64,000 nt of DNA from Lingula anatina (taxonomy: Eukaryota > Brachiopoda > Lingulata > Lingulida > Lingulidae): positions 254,313-318,312 of the forward strand of contig NW_019775314.1 of assembly GCF_001039355.2 (NCBI RefSeq), written 5' to 3'. This document shows positions 40,638 through 51,975 of the stretch, piece after piece. The notes under the pieces are model-generated. The model saw only the letters and a list, made by a program, of their open reading frames with translations, was not told the DNA's origin and did no database searches. Position numbers and translations under genes: made by a program. Positions within the stretch are counted from its first letter, which is position 1. Each line of letters opens with the position of its first letter.

Positions 40638-41002
40638 ACGCTCCTGGCATCAACGTTTACCACGTAGAGCAAGGCATGCTCATTCAGTTGAATCTTTACA
40701 TGTACTTCAAACAAGATGCACTGGTTACTGACAACGCCATTTTTCTTTTGATTTGTCGGATATTATTGTTATTTATGCTCCAGTCTCTCTATATCCTCAG
40801 TTTAAAACATGACGATGTTCGGGCAATATGGTGCCCGCCTATATAACGTCATGTTTCAAATTCAAGTTTCTCGGTGGTATTGGATAAGGTACAATGTACT
40901 TTTGATGATTTTACGGGAAATGTAGTTTTAGTATATAAATTGTGAAGCGACTCTGCTTTTATCCAGTTTGGATTATATTTGACGAGTAAAGTACTGTGGA
41001 AA

Positions 41003-41008
41003 AATAAA
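41003..41008 (+). terminator. Candidate polyadenylation signal, hydrolase copy 1
   Basis: An AATAAA lies about 365 bp after the copy 1 stop. A second AATAAA overlaps the stop codon itself (GAATAAAC), as it also does in copy 4. Which one is used cannot be told from sequence. Confidence 0.35.
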
Positions 41009-41500
41009 CTACGGGAAATTATTGGTTTTGTAAATTTATTTTTATTTAATTATGATAAGTGTGTGTGTGCATGAGTGTGTGTAAAAAGTGTTACTTTACA
41101 CACATACAAAAAAAATATAAAGCAATATACAGTATATAATCAACTCGTTCTTAATACAGTGGTACAGACAGGTAGCGATTAATTAGCACAGACACTTACC
41201 TGTACGCCTCAATACTCATTTCTGTTTACATATTGCATATCGATTTTTCAACAACAATGCATTTATTTTTTATATATTTCGTCTTGCCGAGCTTTGCCGA
41301 CATTATGGGAAAATTCAGTTTATATACTGTCCATATGACAAGCTCCATTTTCTAGCCTTCCCCTTGTGTTGTTCTAATTGTAGCAGTACCACCAGTCGAG
41401 TCACACGTTCTAACATAGGCACCGGTAAGATACCGATCGAGCGATGCAGTAGTTGAGATGTGGGATGCAATGTAAAACCTGGTAAAAATCTTACTCCTTA

Positions 41501-41756
41501 GACCCCATTCCTATACCTAGATGGATCCAGCAGGATCGACTCATCTCTGAGGAGTTTCTCGCTAAAATGCTTTCAGCTTTAGAGGCTTAGATGTCTGGCA
41601 CGTCTACTGAAGCTCCTAAACGACAATTAATTACCCCCTAACAGCCCCAGTAGGCGTGCAAGACATCAGAACCGATTAAGCTGAAAGCATTTTAGCGAGA
41701 AACCCCTCGGAGATGGGTCGATCCTGTTGAATCGATCTAGGTATGGGAATGGGGCC
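41501..41756. mobile_element. Palindromic MITE, family A, upstream of hydrolase copy 2
   Basis: It runs GACCCCATTCCTATACCTAG to the mirrored CTAGGTATGGGAATGGGGCC. The arms share GTTTCTCGCTAAAATGCTTTCAGC and its complement (described as the 24-bp block at about 41551 and 41675). The downstream flank (GGTTTGTGAAACCAAACAAC) is shared with 46016 onward, so the insertion predates the copy 2/3 duplication. Confidence 0.8.
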
Positions 41757-42042
41757 TTTTGTTCTGGGGGGGGGGGGGTTGTATGACGGTTTGTGAAACC
41801 AAACAACTAGCGTCACCTATTACCGTCTTCTGGCCTTATCAGCTATCGAGCATATTTTGACCCCTTTTCTGGAACAATCCACTACCGGTTAAACAATTTC
41901 AGGAGTGCAATAAAAAATTAGTAATATCCCCGATAACTGACCTGGTTTCGGTGACCTCCAAACTGTTTATCTAGACAGCGCCTTGGTCTAATAATATCTA
42001 AGATAAGGGCAACCCAATTTCCAGCTATGTTAAATAGGGCAT

Positions 42043-42163
42043 TCAAGGTAAGGTAACATCAAGGTTTTTCATGCGGTTTTAGTTTAAGGAATTTAGTTCC
42101 TTAACAATTCTGCAGTGCTGGTGAGCATATAGTGATAATCAAAGACTGTATTGCTAGTATAAA
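42043..42163 (+). promoter_or_regulatory. Candidate promoter region, hydrolase copy 2
   Basis: TCAAGGTAAGGTAACATCAA then GGTT, holding two TCAAGGT motifs, lies about 100 bp before AGTATAAAGGG. Both blocks recur upstream of copies 3 and 4. TCAAGGT(CA) is the half-site class used by ERR/NR5-type nuclear receptors; binding here is inference. Confidence 0.4.
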
Positions 42164-42520
42164 GGGTTACCCGCTTGACAGTTACGTCTTAAAATTCACC
42201 AGACTGATCAGTAGCAGACGGCGAAAGACAAACTCCATTCACTGTTAAAAGAAGGCGAGTGTTTTAACATTTTACCGTGTCTTCATGCGTGACCTATATA
42301 TAAACGATCTCATATACCATGCAGTTACAACATAAGCTTATATATAAGTGAAGCAGAGAGCATTTACTAAGCAATACACACTGCATAAAAGCTGTATATT
42401 CTTCTGATTAATTGCGATTTGACATAAAGTGAAACTAAAAATAGATATTAAAAATAACCATCCCTGCAGCCTAAACACCTTGAAATGCATTCCTTTTTTA
42501 AGCCAATCGAGTAGAACGCG

Positions 42521-44780
42521 ATGTCGATGCCAGCAGATTTCGAGTCCTTACAACCAGAAGGCAAAGCCTTCGTTCGAGNGTACCGCCAAATGCATCATAG
42601 TGAGCGTGGATTACCGCCTGGCACCAGAGCACAAATATCCCGCCGCCATTGACGACGCCGAGACTGCCGCCAAATGGGTTCTGGAGAACAAGGAATCTGT
42701 CGGTAAATACATAATACAAATACTTTGTTGTTAACGATAATAACAAACGCATTTTAAAAAAGATACGTACAGGAAGATTAAAAAATTAGATAAATTAACG
42801 GATTAATTCGGTAATTCATTTAAATAGAAGTAGAAAAGACATCTTAGTTTGTCAAAATTTCTCTGCACTAGGCGGCAGCACGCTCAGCAAGGTTGGTGTC
42901 ATAGGTGACAGCGCGGGAGGACATCTATCGGCCTGTGTGTCACATGATGTCCCAGGATTGGCATTCCAGGTAAAATGTTGCTTTCACCTTTTTGTTACGG
43001 ATATTTTTGTGGATTTTATTTCTGGATTTTTGGCCATAGGAAGTGTTTGAATAAATCTCAATAAAGAACACTAGGCAAACTTACAATAACTGAAAACTAA
43101 ATTGTTTTCTAAAAGGCTCGTCTTCAATTAAAAGATTATTAAAAAGAAGAAAATGGAAACGGAAGTTCAAAAATACACACTGCAATGCAATTATTTCATC
43201 GTGTTTTCTGGTCTGACAAAATGAGAAACAAAGTACGTGTACAATGTCAAAATTTTACAGACTTCATTTGCATCCTGGATCACCTGTCAATCTAAGTTCA
43301 GTGGCTTAAAAATACTGGTACACCGCATTTCCATGTTCTATCCCAGGTGCTCATCTATCCGGTGACGGATATGCGGATTGACACCCGGGAGTCGTACAAA
43401 CGCTATGCTGATGGCTATGTTCTTACCACTGAGTCTATGTACTGGTTAGTACGAGCAGTAAACATAGGGTGAACCTAAAGCCCCCGTCACACTTATTCGG
43501 AATCAACAGAAATCTATGACTAAATGACTAAATTTAAAAATCCGTACTACATTCCGGAAGAAATTTCAAATTGACCTAAATTCTTGTAAAAGTGCCGTTG
43601 GAATACACAGAATGCGCTTGAATGTTTGAATGCGCTTCCAAAAGTCGCACGATGGACGTGCTCCTCACGCACGAACTCCCACGTTTTCCCCATTTCTTTG
43701 GCCGTAGACCACAGGTAGCAGCCGTACGTTCGGTTGGGACCTATAGGCTTAACTTCGTACAGCCGCATCTAAAATAGACATTCGGTTTACAGCGAACGAG
43801 TGCATATGTCAGTATTTATAGTACAATCCATAATGATAGCAGGTTCAAAGAGGGTCAACATCTTCACACTTCCTTCCTATATATCCATTGAACATTTTGA
43901 TGTTTTCTCGTTTCCAAGGTTTGTAAATCACTTTCTCCACAACGAGGCCGAGAGGTTGGATCCACGTGCATCTCCAATTCTCCGGACAAAGTTTGGCCAC
44001 CTTCCACCAGCCTTGTATGTTGCCACCACACACGATGTCCTGTTTGACGAAGGGATGGGTACATTTTATTTACTTTCTTATTGATGAGTTAATTAATTTA
44101 TTAATTCTATTTGTTGAAAGATTTGTTTTATTTAGCTTCGTATCTAGTTTTTTTAAATATTTTTTAGTAAGTTGACTATTTAGATGTTTATTTAGTGATG
44201 AATCTGTCTGTGAATTTATTTTCATTTCTCTGTTCAATGTTATTTCAAAGGCTCATTGGGCATTTTGTTTCCGATCGAAACTAAGATATTTAATTAAAAT
44301 CAACAAATATGCTCAACGTTACATTTCAATTTACATAAGTTGCCAATTTACGTATCCACTTTTAAAACAATACCACAGTTATGCCATATCTTTATGTTTT
44401 AGAATATGCCAAAAAACTGAAAGAAGCCGGTGTAACGATTGAAACCCTTATGTTAGAGGGCATCACCCACGGTGTGGTTAATTTCCCAAGTAAGTTATAT
44501 TTTATTTTCCTAGTGTACACTTCAGTATAACATTTCAACATTTAGAAACACTTAGAATTTTGATAAACATCAATCCATAATTATTGTAATTATTATTTAC
44601 ATCGTTACTGTTAGTTTCCATAAGACACTTTGTTGTACTTTGTCTTGGACATAATAACGTCATTTTGTCCATGTACTATGTCAAGCAGTGCATATTTGTT
44701 GTTTTTCAGATTACTACAAAGAGACGGTCGCCATGACATGCAAAAAGATTGCAGAGTTCGTACAAAAGCATTCTGAGTAA
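42521..44780 (+). pseudogene. Alpha/beta hydrolase array copy 2, interrupted at a 1-N assembly join
   Basis: Exon 1 starts at 42521 (MSMPADFE) and runs only to 42578. After a single N (42579) and one G, the sequence continues as exon 3 at 42581. The rest of exon 1 (about 150 nt), intron 1, exon 2 with the HGGGW oxyanion hole, and intron 2 are absent. The remaining exons are perfect in length and splice sites: 42581-42702, 42872-42969, 43347-43444, 43919-44058, 44403-44489, 44710-44780. They keep the GDSAGG nucleophile, HDVLFDEG and GITHG, so the catalytic Ser, Asp and His are all present. The open downstream frame and the N suggest a working gene collapsed in assembly rather than a decayed one, but as written it cannot encode a full enzyme. 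Intron 5 carries a 300-bp insertion (about 43480-43795) also represented in copy 3. Confidence 0.85.
43480..43795. mobile_element. 300-bp insertion in copy 2 intron 5, remnant also in copy 3
   Basis: The segment starts near CCCCCGTCACACTTATTCGG and ends GTACAGCCGCATCTAAAATA then GACATTCGGTTTACAG. That right end recurs in copy 3 intron 5 (about 50290-50324). Copy 4 has no such insertion at this position. The 73-codon minus-strand frame inside it is unassigned. Confidence 0.6.
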
Positions 44781-45891
44781 ACGTTCGTCGTATCAGCATT
44801 AAAGGAATAATAACTCTTCGTTTCGGCCAAAAAATGAATTTTCCTGGAGTAAACAACAATTTTCCCATACTTACCAATGATTAATGAATCCATTTTTACA
44901 TTCAAAGTTAGTCCCTGGTTTTTTCCTAAAAAGTTTGTTTTTTTGTTAAAATCTCTTAAGAGATATTAACAGAGTATAGCCATCAATGGAGGTCACGTGG
45001 TCTAAAGACCAGCTCAGATATCAGAATAATAGCTATAACTACCGTTTTTGTGGTAAAACAGAATATATTATATTTCTATGAGTTATTTGCAATGTTTTTA
45101 CTGTGAAATATAGATCTCATACGAAGAGTTATTATCCCTTTAACCACGAGAAGCAAGGCGCGCTCATATAGCTGAGTATTGACTGCAAGATAGGAAGCAC
45201 TGGTAACTAACAGCGACGTCTATCGTTTGATTATAGTGGAGTATTACCCCTGGTAGTTATACATGCATGTGCTTTCGACACCCAATATTTTAATTCGGCA
45301 ACCTTATACCGATTAGTCCCTCGGATTGTTATTTTCTCGATGGTTTTAGAAAAATATATACTTTGGTAATTTTTTTAATCAAATTATGTAAAATTAACAC
45401 GTTTGATGTTGCACGACCTTGTTTTCAATTCAGTTAGGTCAAGGTTAAGGTAAATGCCGTGAGGTCTTTCCTGATTTTGTTATAACTCCGTAATAAAGGC
45501 TAAGACTTTCTTGGTCGGACAGGAAAAATCTTTTTTGTTTGCTTATTTGTTTATAAAAACAGTGCAACAGGAAATACATACAGAGAAAATAAATGGGTGA
45601 TATATCATAAAATGTTTTTAAATTACGGTTAATATGCATAATTCTACATAAGCTGTAGTGATTCAACAGTTTATGATCAAGCAATTCAATATAATTTGAT
45701 GTTTTCAGAATACAAACAATTATGCAAAATCATCAGGAAAAAATTGAATACGTGACATGTGCATCTCTGCAAGGGAAAGCAACTGTGATCTGAATATGAT
45801 AGATCAATCTTTTATGATCCATCAAGAAAATATAATATTTATAATGTATAATAAAGTAGTTGAGATGTGGTATGCATTGTAAAACCGGGTA
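44781..45891. other. 3' flank of copy 2, duplicated DNA
   Basis: No new gene. Blocks at 45420-45540 and 45735-45830 match 57490-57600 and 57795-57900 downstream of copy 4. The block stops just short of where the P4HA tail would begin. Confidence 0.6.
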
Positions 45892-46016
45892 GACCCCATT
45901 CCCATACCTAGATCGATCAAGCAGGATAGACCCATCTCCGAGGGGTTTCTCGCTAAGTTGCATTCAGCTTTAGCGGCTTAGATGCCTGACACGGTATGGG
46001 GTGGGAATTGGGCCTT
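45892..46016. mobile_element. Family A MITE with internal deletion, upstream of hydrolase copy 3
   Basis: It runs GACCCCATTCCCATACCTAG to GTGGGAATTGGGCC with most of the right arm missing. The flanks match those of the 41501-41756 element, so this is the duplicated descendant rather than a new insertion. Confidence 0.75.
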
Positions 46017-46768
46017 TTGATCAGGGCGGGGGGGATTATGGCGGTTTGTGAAACCAAACAACTAGCGTCACCCGATACCGTCCGCTGTCCTTATTAGCTC
46101 TTTACTGAAAATATGTTGACCCTTGAACTGGAATAATCGACCACCGATTAAAAAAATTTTAGGAGTGCAATAAACATACAGTAATGGCCCTGATAACTGA
46201 CCGGGTTTCGGTGACCACCAGACTACCAGTTGTCGGAGACATTTAATAATTCATGGACGATGTCTATAATTTCAAGTCATAACTTTTATTATTCTCCATA
46301 ATACATTGTGTCAATTTTGAAGAGGCTGAGTAAGGCTTGTGTACCTGTCCCATTAAGAAGCCAGTGATAAGAAGTGCATGAAGCGCCAGTGATAAGAAGT
46401 GCATGAAGCCATTGGCTGGAGTATGTACTAAAAGTGTGTAATATTGAATAGAGAATCAGAATGTACCTGAGCAGGCAACGAGTTCACATTAAACGATTGA
46501 AACTGGTCATTTTTGTCAGTGTGGATTTCCTCTGTAGCGTCTAGACGTAAAGATTTCGACCGCGAATCTGGAAGGCTATATACTAAAGCGTTATCCTAAC
46601 TAAAGTATCCAACGGTGTCCGCATTTCGAGCTCAAGTCTAAATTACGTTTATATCTAAAATTGCGTGGTTCCGGACACAGTATATGACTAGACAGCGCCT
46701 TGCATGGCCTTATTACCGGTGTAACTCAGGTAACGGCAGTCCAATCCCCAGCAAAGTTAAACAGGCCA

Positions 46769-46850
46769 TTCAAGGTAGGGTAACATCAAGGTTATTTTCA
46801 TTGAGTTTATTTAAAGCAGTTAAGTTCCTTGTTTGTAACGAGTATAAAGG
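46769..46850 (+). promoter_or_regulatory. Candidate promoter region, hydrolase copy 3
   Basis: TTCAAGGTAGGGTAACATCA then AGGTT is followed by AGTATAAAGG (46841-46850), 124 bp before the ATG. It has the same arrangement as in copies 2 and 4. Confidence 0.4.
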
Positions 46851-47183
46851 GGCCGTGTGACAGTTGCGTCTTAGAATTAACCGAACTAGATCAGTATCAG
46901 ACGGGGAAAGGCAGTTTAGTTCCTTTTTGATAGTTCTGCGGCGCTCCTTTTTTCAAGCATCCAGTAGAACGCGATGTCGATGCCTGCGGATTTTGAGTCC
47001 TTACAACCCGAAGCCCAAGCCTTCGTTCGAGACCGAATAGACAAACAGATCAGGGGAGACGAAGACTGGACGGTTACCAGGAAAGAAGCGTCAAAAGCAA
47101 CTGCTGAGGCGACAAAAGAGGCCGCTTACGACTTCAAGGGAACGAGGAGAGAAATCGCTATTCCGTCACCGCACGTAAAAGGG

Positions 47184-47340
47184 TCTTATACCAGTGTGAC
47201 AGGAATAGTAGTCCTAGGAATGAAAGTCCATGTGATTAGTACAGGTTAGGGTTAGTCGGAATATTGGGATTAGTTTGTAGGGCGTATGTCACCTGTGCAA
47301 AATATTGAGGAACGGACTACGGTTTCTAACGGACTACATT
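47184..47340. mobile_element. Repeat D fragment at the exon 1 edge of hydrolase copy 3
   Basis: From about 47188 the sequence TGTGACAGGAATAGTAGTCC onward, and GTATGTCACCTGTGCAAAAT near 47285, match repeat D (18060-18345 and 25470-25940). Intact copies have ordinary intron here. The junction falls directly on the lost donor site. Confidence 0.7.
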
Positions 47341-47401
47341 ACAAGTTATGTAGCAATAACACATGCCTTGGTTTTAAAATTTATGCTTTATTTGTCCGGG
47401 C

Positions 47402-47403
<2 letters not shown>

Positions 47404-47453
<50 letters not shown>
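47404..47453. repeat. Poly-T tract, 50 bp
   Basis: An uninterrupted T run in intron 1 of copy 3. Homology with copy 4 intron 1 resumes immediately after it (GAGCCCTGTTTGGAAATATT). Confidence 0.9.
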
Positions 47454-47454
<1 letters not shown>

Positions 47455-48299
47455 TGAAAAACCGAGCCCTGTTTGGAAATATTGGCTCATGACGCGCGTT
47501 TAAGTGCAGGAGGAGAGATAACACAATACCCTGACTCATTAGCATCTAGGGTATTGCCTACAGGGCCTGTGTCCTTGGCGCCTTTTGAATGGGTCTCCAG
47601 TGAATTAATTTTTCACGAAGTTGTGTAATGCTGGTACTCGGGCGTCCCGTGTCTAGACGAGTGCAACTCCCATACCTGGCAAAGGTGCATTTGCCGTACT
47701 ATTTATGATAGCACTTGCCGTAATATACAATATACTTTACCCTAGCTAATCACTTATAGAAGAACAGGTTACATGTAACTTATTAAGAGTTATATAGTAA
47801 GGATAAATCCCAATTGCATGTAGAGAAATAGGCTTTTCATTCATGAGGTCTAAGATACAAATAAATTCCCAAGTTATAACATTATGCAAACAAAAAAAAC
47901 GCTGTTTTTTTCCATTGGATATATTCAGATATCCGCACGAGACAACTGTCTTAGAATAGTGTCCTATACATCGCGCAGGAACTAGAGCAATGTATTATTA
48001 ATTTTTGAACCATTTAGCATAACATGAATAAAAACGATTTATGTCATGCTTAATGGCTCTAAGTCGAATGAAGAATTTCTCATTCAGTTTAGAACCATTA
48101 AGCATACCATGAATCGTTTGTATTCGTATTAATTTCAGAGGGCCTTAGAGCGTGGGTTTACACCCCGGCCAATTGCCCCAAGGACCCCCCAATCCTTGTG
48201 TACTTTCACGGCGGAGGCTGGGTCATCTGCACTTTGGACGATGTGGATACCTTTTTGAAGATGCTAACTGAGTAAGTCTTTTTTAATTTACAGTTATAA

Positions 48300-48610
48300 A
48301 CACAATAAAAAATCTTTTCAGATGTTTTTGAAGATGCGGACTCAGTTATTACAATTTGCTAACGATGGAAGTATCTCCTGAAACATTTCGAAAGTACTGA
48401 CAAAGTAAGTTCGTTTACAATGTGTTGAACACAAAAAAATCTCTCCTGAAAATACTTTTGTAAAGGTGTTGTCTGAGTACGCCTTTTTGCAATTTCTTAA
48501 GCACAACAAACATCTTTTCTGAAATACTTTAGTGAGCTGCTGATGTCCCCTTTCCTTTGCTCAGCACAACAAAAGCCTCTCCTGAAATGGTATGCTTTAG
48601 TTATCATATA
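48300..48610. repeat. Degenerate intronic repeat derived from the exon 2 3' edge (copy 3)
   Basis: About five units of roughly 70-80 bp repeat the pattern CTCCTGAAA, TACTTT-GTGAAG-TGCTG-CTGAGTA and CACAACAAA. The middle part resembles the end of exon 2 with its donor. The copies are decayed. Confidence 0.5.
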
Positions 48611-50351
48611 AATCCCTTGGGCACTAAACTTACTATCAGTCAAATGTGTATGGCAGAAAGAAAAAAAAAACAGATAGTATTACAAACCATTCACAAATAA
48701 GTCTGTTGATGGTAGTAATAAAGCTCGGGTAATTTATGAATTCATGCATGCTCTTACTTTTCGATCTTTTAAATAGGGGTTGCACTGTCATTTTAAAACT
48801 CGGTTGTGATTGCTGCCCATTTACTAGGGTCTAAATGGCAACGCGGTCGACTTTATGTAGTGGGCTTTTCAGATTTTGCAGCTTAAGTAAATATTAACTA
48901 ATTGTTAACACCGTTTTCTTTATTGTAAAGTCGGTCATTGAAGTTTTACTTCTAGTACCGCCAACTGCATCATAGTGAGCGTAGACTACCGCCTGGCACC
49001 AGAGCACAAATATCCTGCCGCCATTGACGACGCCGATACTGCCGCCAAATGGGTTCTGGGGAACAAGGAATCTGTCGGTAAACATATTAATGGACATACG
49101 TTGTTGATAACGATAATGACAAACGCATTGGAGGAAAGTCACACACTGGTAGATAAAAGACATGTTAGATAAATTGATAAATTAATTTGGTAAATTAAGT
49201 CATCATATCAATTTACAGTATCGATAACATCAATCAATATTTACATAAAAACGTTTATGATAGATTTATCACAAAATTATTGTAGTTAATCATTGAAAAA
49301 TATTGAAGGCTACTGACAATAAAACGCTTCCATTTGTTTTTGATCATTTAAAGAGAAATTGAAATGGCGTCTTAGTTTGTCAAAATTTATATGCACTAGG
49401 CGGCAGCACGCTCAGCAAGGTTGGTGTCATAGGTGACAGCGCGGGAGGACATCTATCGGCCTGTGTGTCACATGATGTCCCAGGAATAGCATTCCAGGTA
49501 AAATGTTGCGTTCACATTTTTTCTCTTGCAGCTATTTTTGTGAAAATTATTTCTGGATTTTTGACCATTGGAAGTGTTTGAATAAATTTCAATAAAAAAA
49601 AATGGCAAACTCGTATACCTGGAAACAAAATGGTTTTCGAAAAAGCACAGAAAAACGAAAGGGGGTCGTTTTTAATTAAAAAGAGACGAAGAAAGAAAGA
49701 AAGAAACTGGAGACGGAAGCTCTAAAATTCCCACTTCCTTTGCCATGATATTAAGTAAAAAATATGCAATGCACACTACAATGTAATCATTTCATTGTGT
49801 TTTCTCGTCTAACAAAATGAGAAACAAACTACATCTTCAATGCCAAAACTTTACAGACTTAATATGCGCCACGAATCGCCTGTCAGTCTCAGTTCAGTGG
49901 CTTTAAAAATACTTGTACACTGTATTTCCATGTTCTATCCCAGGTACTCATCTATCCGGTGACGGATATGCGGATTGACACCCGGGAGTCGTACAAACGC
50001 TATGCTGATGGCTATTTCCTAACCACTGAGGCTATGTACTGGTAAGTACGAGCAATAAACTTGAATTCTAGCGTGAACTTAATACTGGTGGCCTATATTA
50101 TGTGATGGTGTTTATGTGCCTCATATTTAGGGTAATTTTAATATCTGCCCACGGATCCAGATTTGTACATTTGTCTTATATTTAGGTTGTAGCATATTAA
50201 AGACATATATTGTACTTCAAATTCAAGAAGATACCCATGTCAAATAAAACAGGCTTCTACAGCGGTAGATGCGTTGCATGTTTACGTCGTACAGCCGCAT
50301 GTAAAATCGACAATTGGTTTACAGAGGTTCAAAGCGTGTGAATATTTACAG

Positions 50352-50649
50352 CAGTGGCGGATTTTGGCGAAGGTCAGGTGGGTCCTGACCCTCTTTGGTT
50401 TCTGGAAAAAAATCACACCAATAGTCCCTTCTTGAAATTAGAATTTTGACTAGCTGAATCATAGTTCTCAACCTTACCAACTGGCACCATTCGTCCTCTA
50501 AATTAAACACCAAAAATTTCCAAGGCCCACGCCAAAGGGGGCGAGGGTTGGCTTCCCATCCAAGACCTGTCATTCCTAAAAAGAAAGAAAGAAAAAAAAT
50601 GGACCCCTCCTTCAAAAAATGTTTGGCCCGCCCTTAATCTACCTGTAGC
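50352..50649. mobile_element. hAT-like non-autonomous element C2 in the 3' part of hydrolase copy 3
   Basis: It opens CAGTGGCGGATTTTGG and is homologous in reverse to 1355-1651 across the interior (TCAAAATTCTAATTTCAAGA is the complement shared by both). The right terminus is degenerate. Confidence 0.65.
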
Positions 50650-51192
50650 AGGTTCAAAGTCTTCGCGGTTCATTCCTTGACATGTTCCTGTATATCCATT
50701 GAACATTTTGTTATGTTCTCGTTTTGCATGTTCTTATGCAAAATCATGACGATAAAGTGAATACGTGGCATGTATGCATGTGTTATATATCTCTACAAGG
50801 GAAAACAACTTTGATCTGATTATGAGTAGGTTAATCGTTTATGATCCAATAAAAAATGATAATAATAATGTTCAAATAAAATGAAAAGATGACACAAACC
50901 ACCAAATAAACAAGCTGTCGATAGTTGAAAATGCTTTGAGTGCATAATAATGATTCTCCAGCTCCAAGATTAGCATACATTATATTAATGCAAAATATTT
51001 CAGTCCCTTAGCAAATAGCAAAAATCTGGGCCGTCCGCAATTGTCCAACGAGGCATGGATAATATTTTGCAAACATGTCGCAGACTTAAATGATGCGACA
51101 ATGCAACATTTCTTTGCAAGCCCCTGAAAACGTCTTAAGAATGTTCGCCGCAAACTAAAAAGTTTCCATTTGCTATGGATGCCAAAACGTTG

Positions 51193-51670
51193 ATAAAAGC
51201 CTAGGGTTTGTTGCACTCTTCCTTCGAAATTCCTGCCCTGGAATCCACTTGTTGCACACTGAAAAAGCAACGATCAGTTGTTGGTCAACGCCGCCGTCTG
51301 TGCTTACTCAAAGACAACTCGGTGTCAATAACTTCAAGCTTTGACACAAAATAATGACAAAAAATAGACATCTGTTCTTTATGACTTTGTCTGATGGTGA
51401 AATAACGTTTCATTAATGAAGTAAATGCAGAATACCATAAGCTCCGTAAATGTATAGAAAAAATGTTTCATCAGAATTACACAATCGCAAGACATCAATT
51501 TCTTGATTTTCAGCCTAAAAGCTGCACCGTCTTGAGTGCGTCTATGTATAGATAGTTCATGTGATGCACATACCCCATTTTGATCACGATAACACTGAGC
51601 ATGCCGCGTGCCTCGTGCGGTAATCTCCAATACTGCTCTGTCTGAGATTGTACCAGAAAACAGCAGACGC
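51193..51670 (-). pseudogene. Fragment of P4HA: last two exons, decayed
   Basis: On the minus strand, 51574-51670 matches the penultimate P4HA exon (58652-58748) in length and both splice sites. It keeps the SAVFWYNLRQS and DYRTRHAAC stretches. It also carries an in-frame TGA three codons before the conserved KW, where the intact gene has Gly. The segment 51193-51258 matches the last exon (VCNKWI then GQEFRRK) but has a short deletion, and the stop codon is replaced so the frame runs on. Non-coding similarity to the true P4HA 3' region extends on both sides (about 50735-51760 against 57790-58860). No other P4HA exon is present. It is a passenger of the hydrolase block duplication. Confidence 0.85.
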
Positions 51671-51850
51671 CTGAACAATTTTGAAGTAGAAATACTTTTA
51701 CTTCATGTTATAAAATTACCGCCTCGCTGTTTTAGGCCTTACAGATATTACAAATTCAACAATTTACCCAGACAGCGCCGTGGCCCAATTATTACTATTA
51801 TTATAACTCAGGTAACGGCAGCCCAATCTTCAGCTGTGTAAAATAGGCCA

Positions 51851-51975
51851 TTCAAGGTTAGGTAACGTCAAGGTTATTTTCATACGGTTTTAGTAAAAGC
51901 TATCTAGTTCCTTGACAATTTTGCAGCAGTGGTGAGTATATAGTGATAAGCAAACACTGTGCAACGAGTATAAGT
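51851..51975 (+). promoter_or_regulatory. Candidate promoter region, hydrolase copy 4
   Basis: TTCAAGGTTAGGTAACGTCA then AGGTT is followed by GAGTATAAG at about 51966. A second TATA-like sequence (TTATATAAGTG, about 52149) lies nearer the ATG and is also present upstream of copy 2 (about 42338). Which one is used is unknown. Confidence 0.4.

Larger units (their letters stand above)
46974..50041 (+). pseudogene. Alpha/beta hydrolase array copy 3, broken donor and missing exons 6-8
   Basis: Exon 1 (46974-47181), exon 2 (48139-48271), exon 3 (48956-49077), exon 4 (49400-49497) and exon 5 (49944-50041) match the sister copies in length and frame. They include HGGGW and GDSAGG. Two defects stand out. 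First, the donor after exon 1 reads GG (47182-47183) instead of GT, at the edge of an inserted repeat. The nearby GT one base later would shift the frame into TAG early in exon 2, and read-through stops at 47249. Second, after intron 5 the sequence jumps (about 50730) from just before exon 6 into DNA that lies 3' of copies 2 and 4. Exons 6-8, with the catalytic Asp and His and the stop codon, are gone. It should be inactive as an esterase. Confidence 0.88.

Noticed and set aside
43547-43768. 73-codon minus-strand frame in hydrolase copy 2 intron 5
   Set aside because: It falls inside an insertion absent from copy 4. It looks faintly protein-like but no family could be named, so it is listed only as part of the insertion.
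51379-51678. 99-codon minus-strand frame as a possible new gene
   Set aside because: It is a frame-shifted reading of the duplicated P4HA penultimate exon and its flank.
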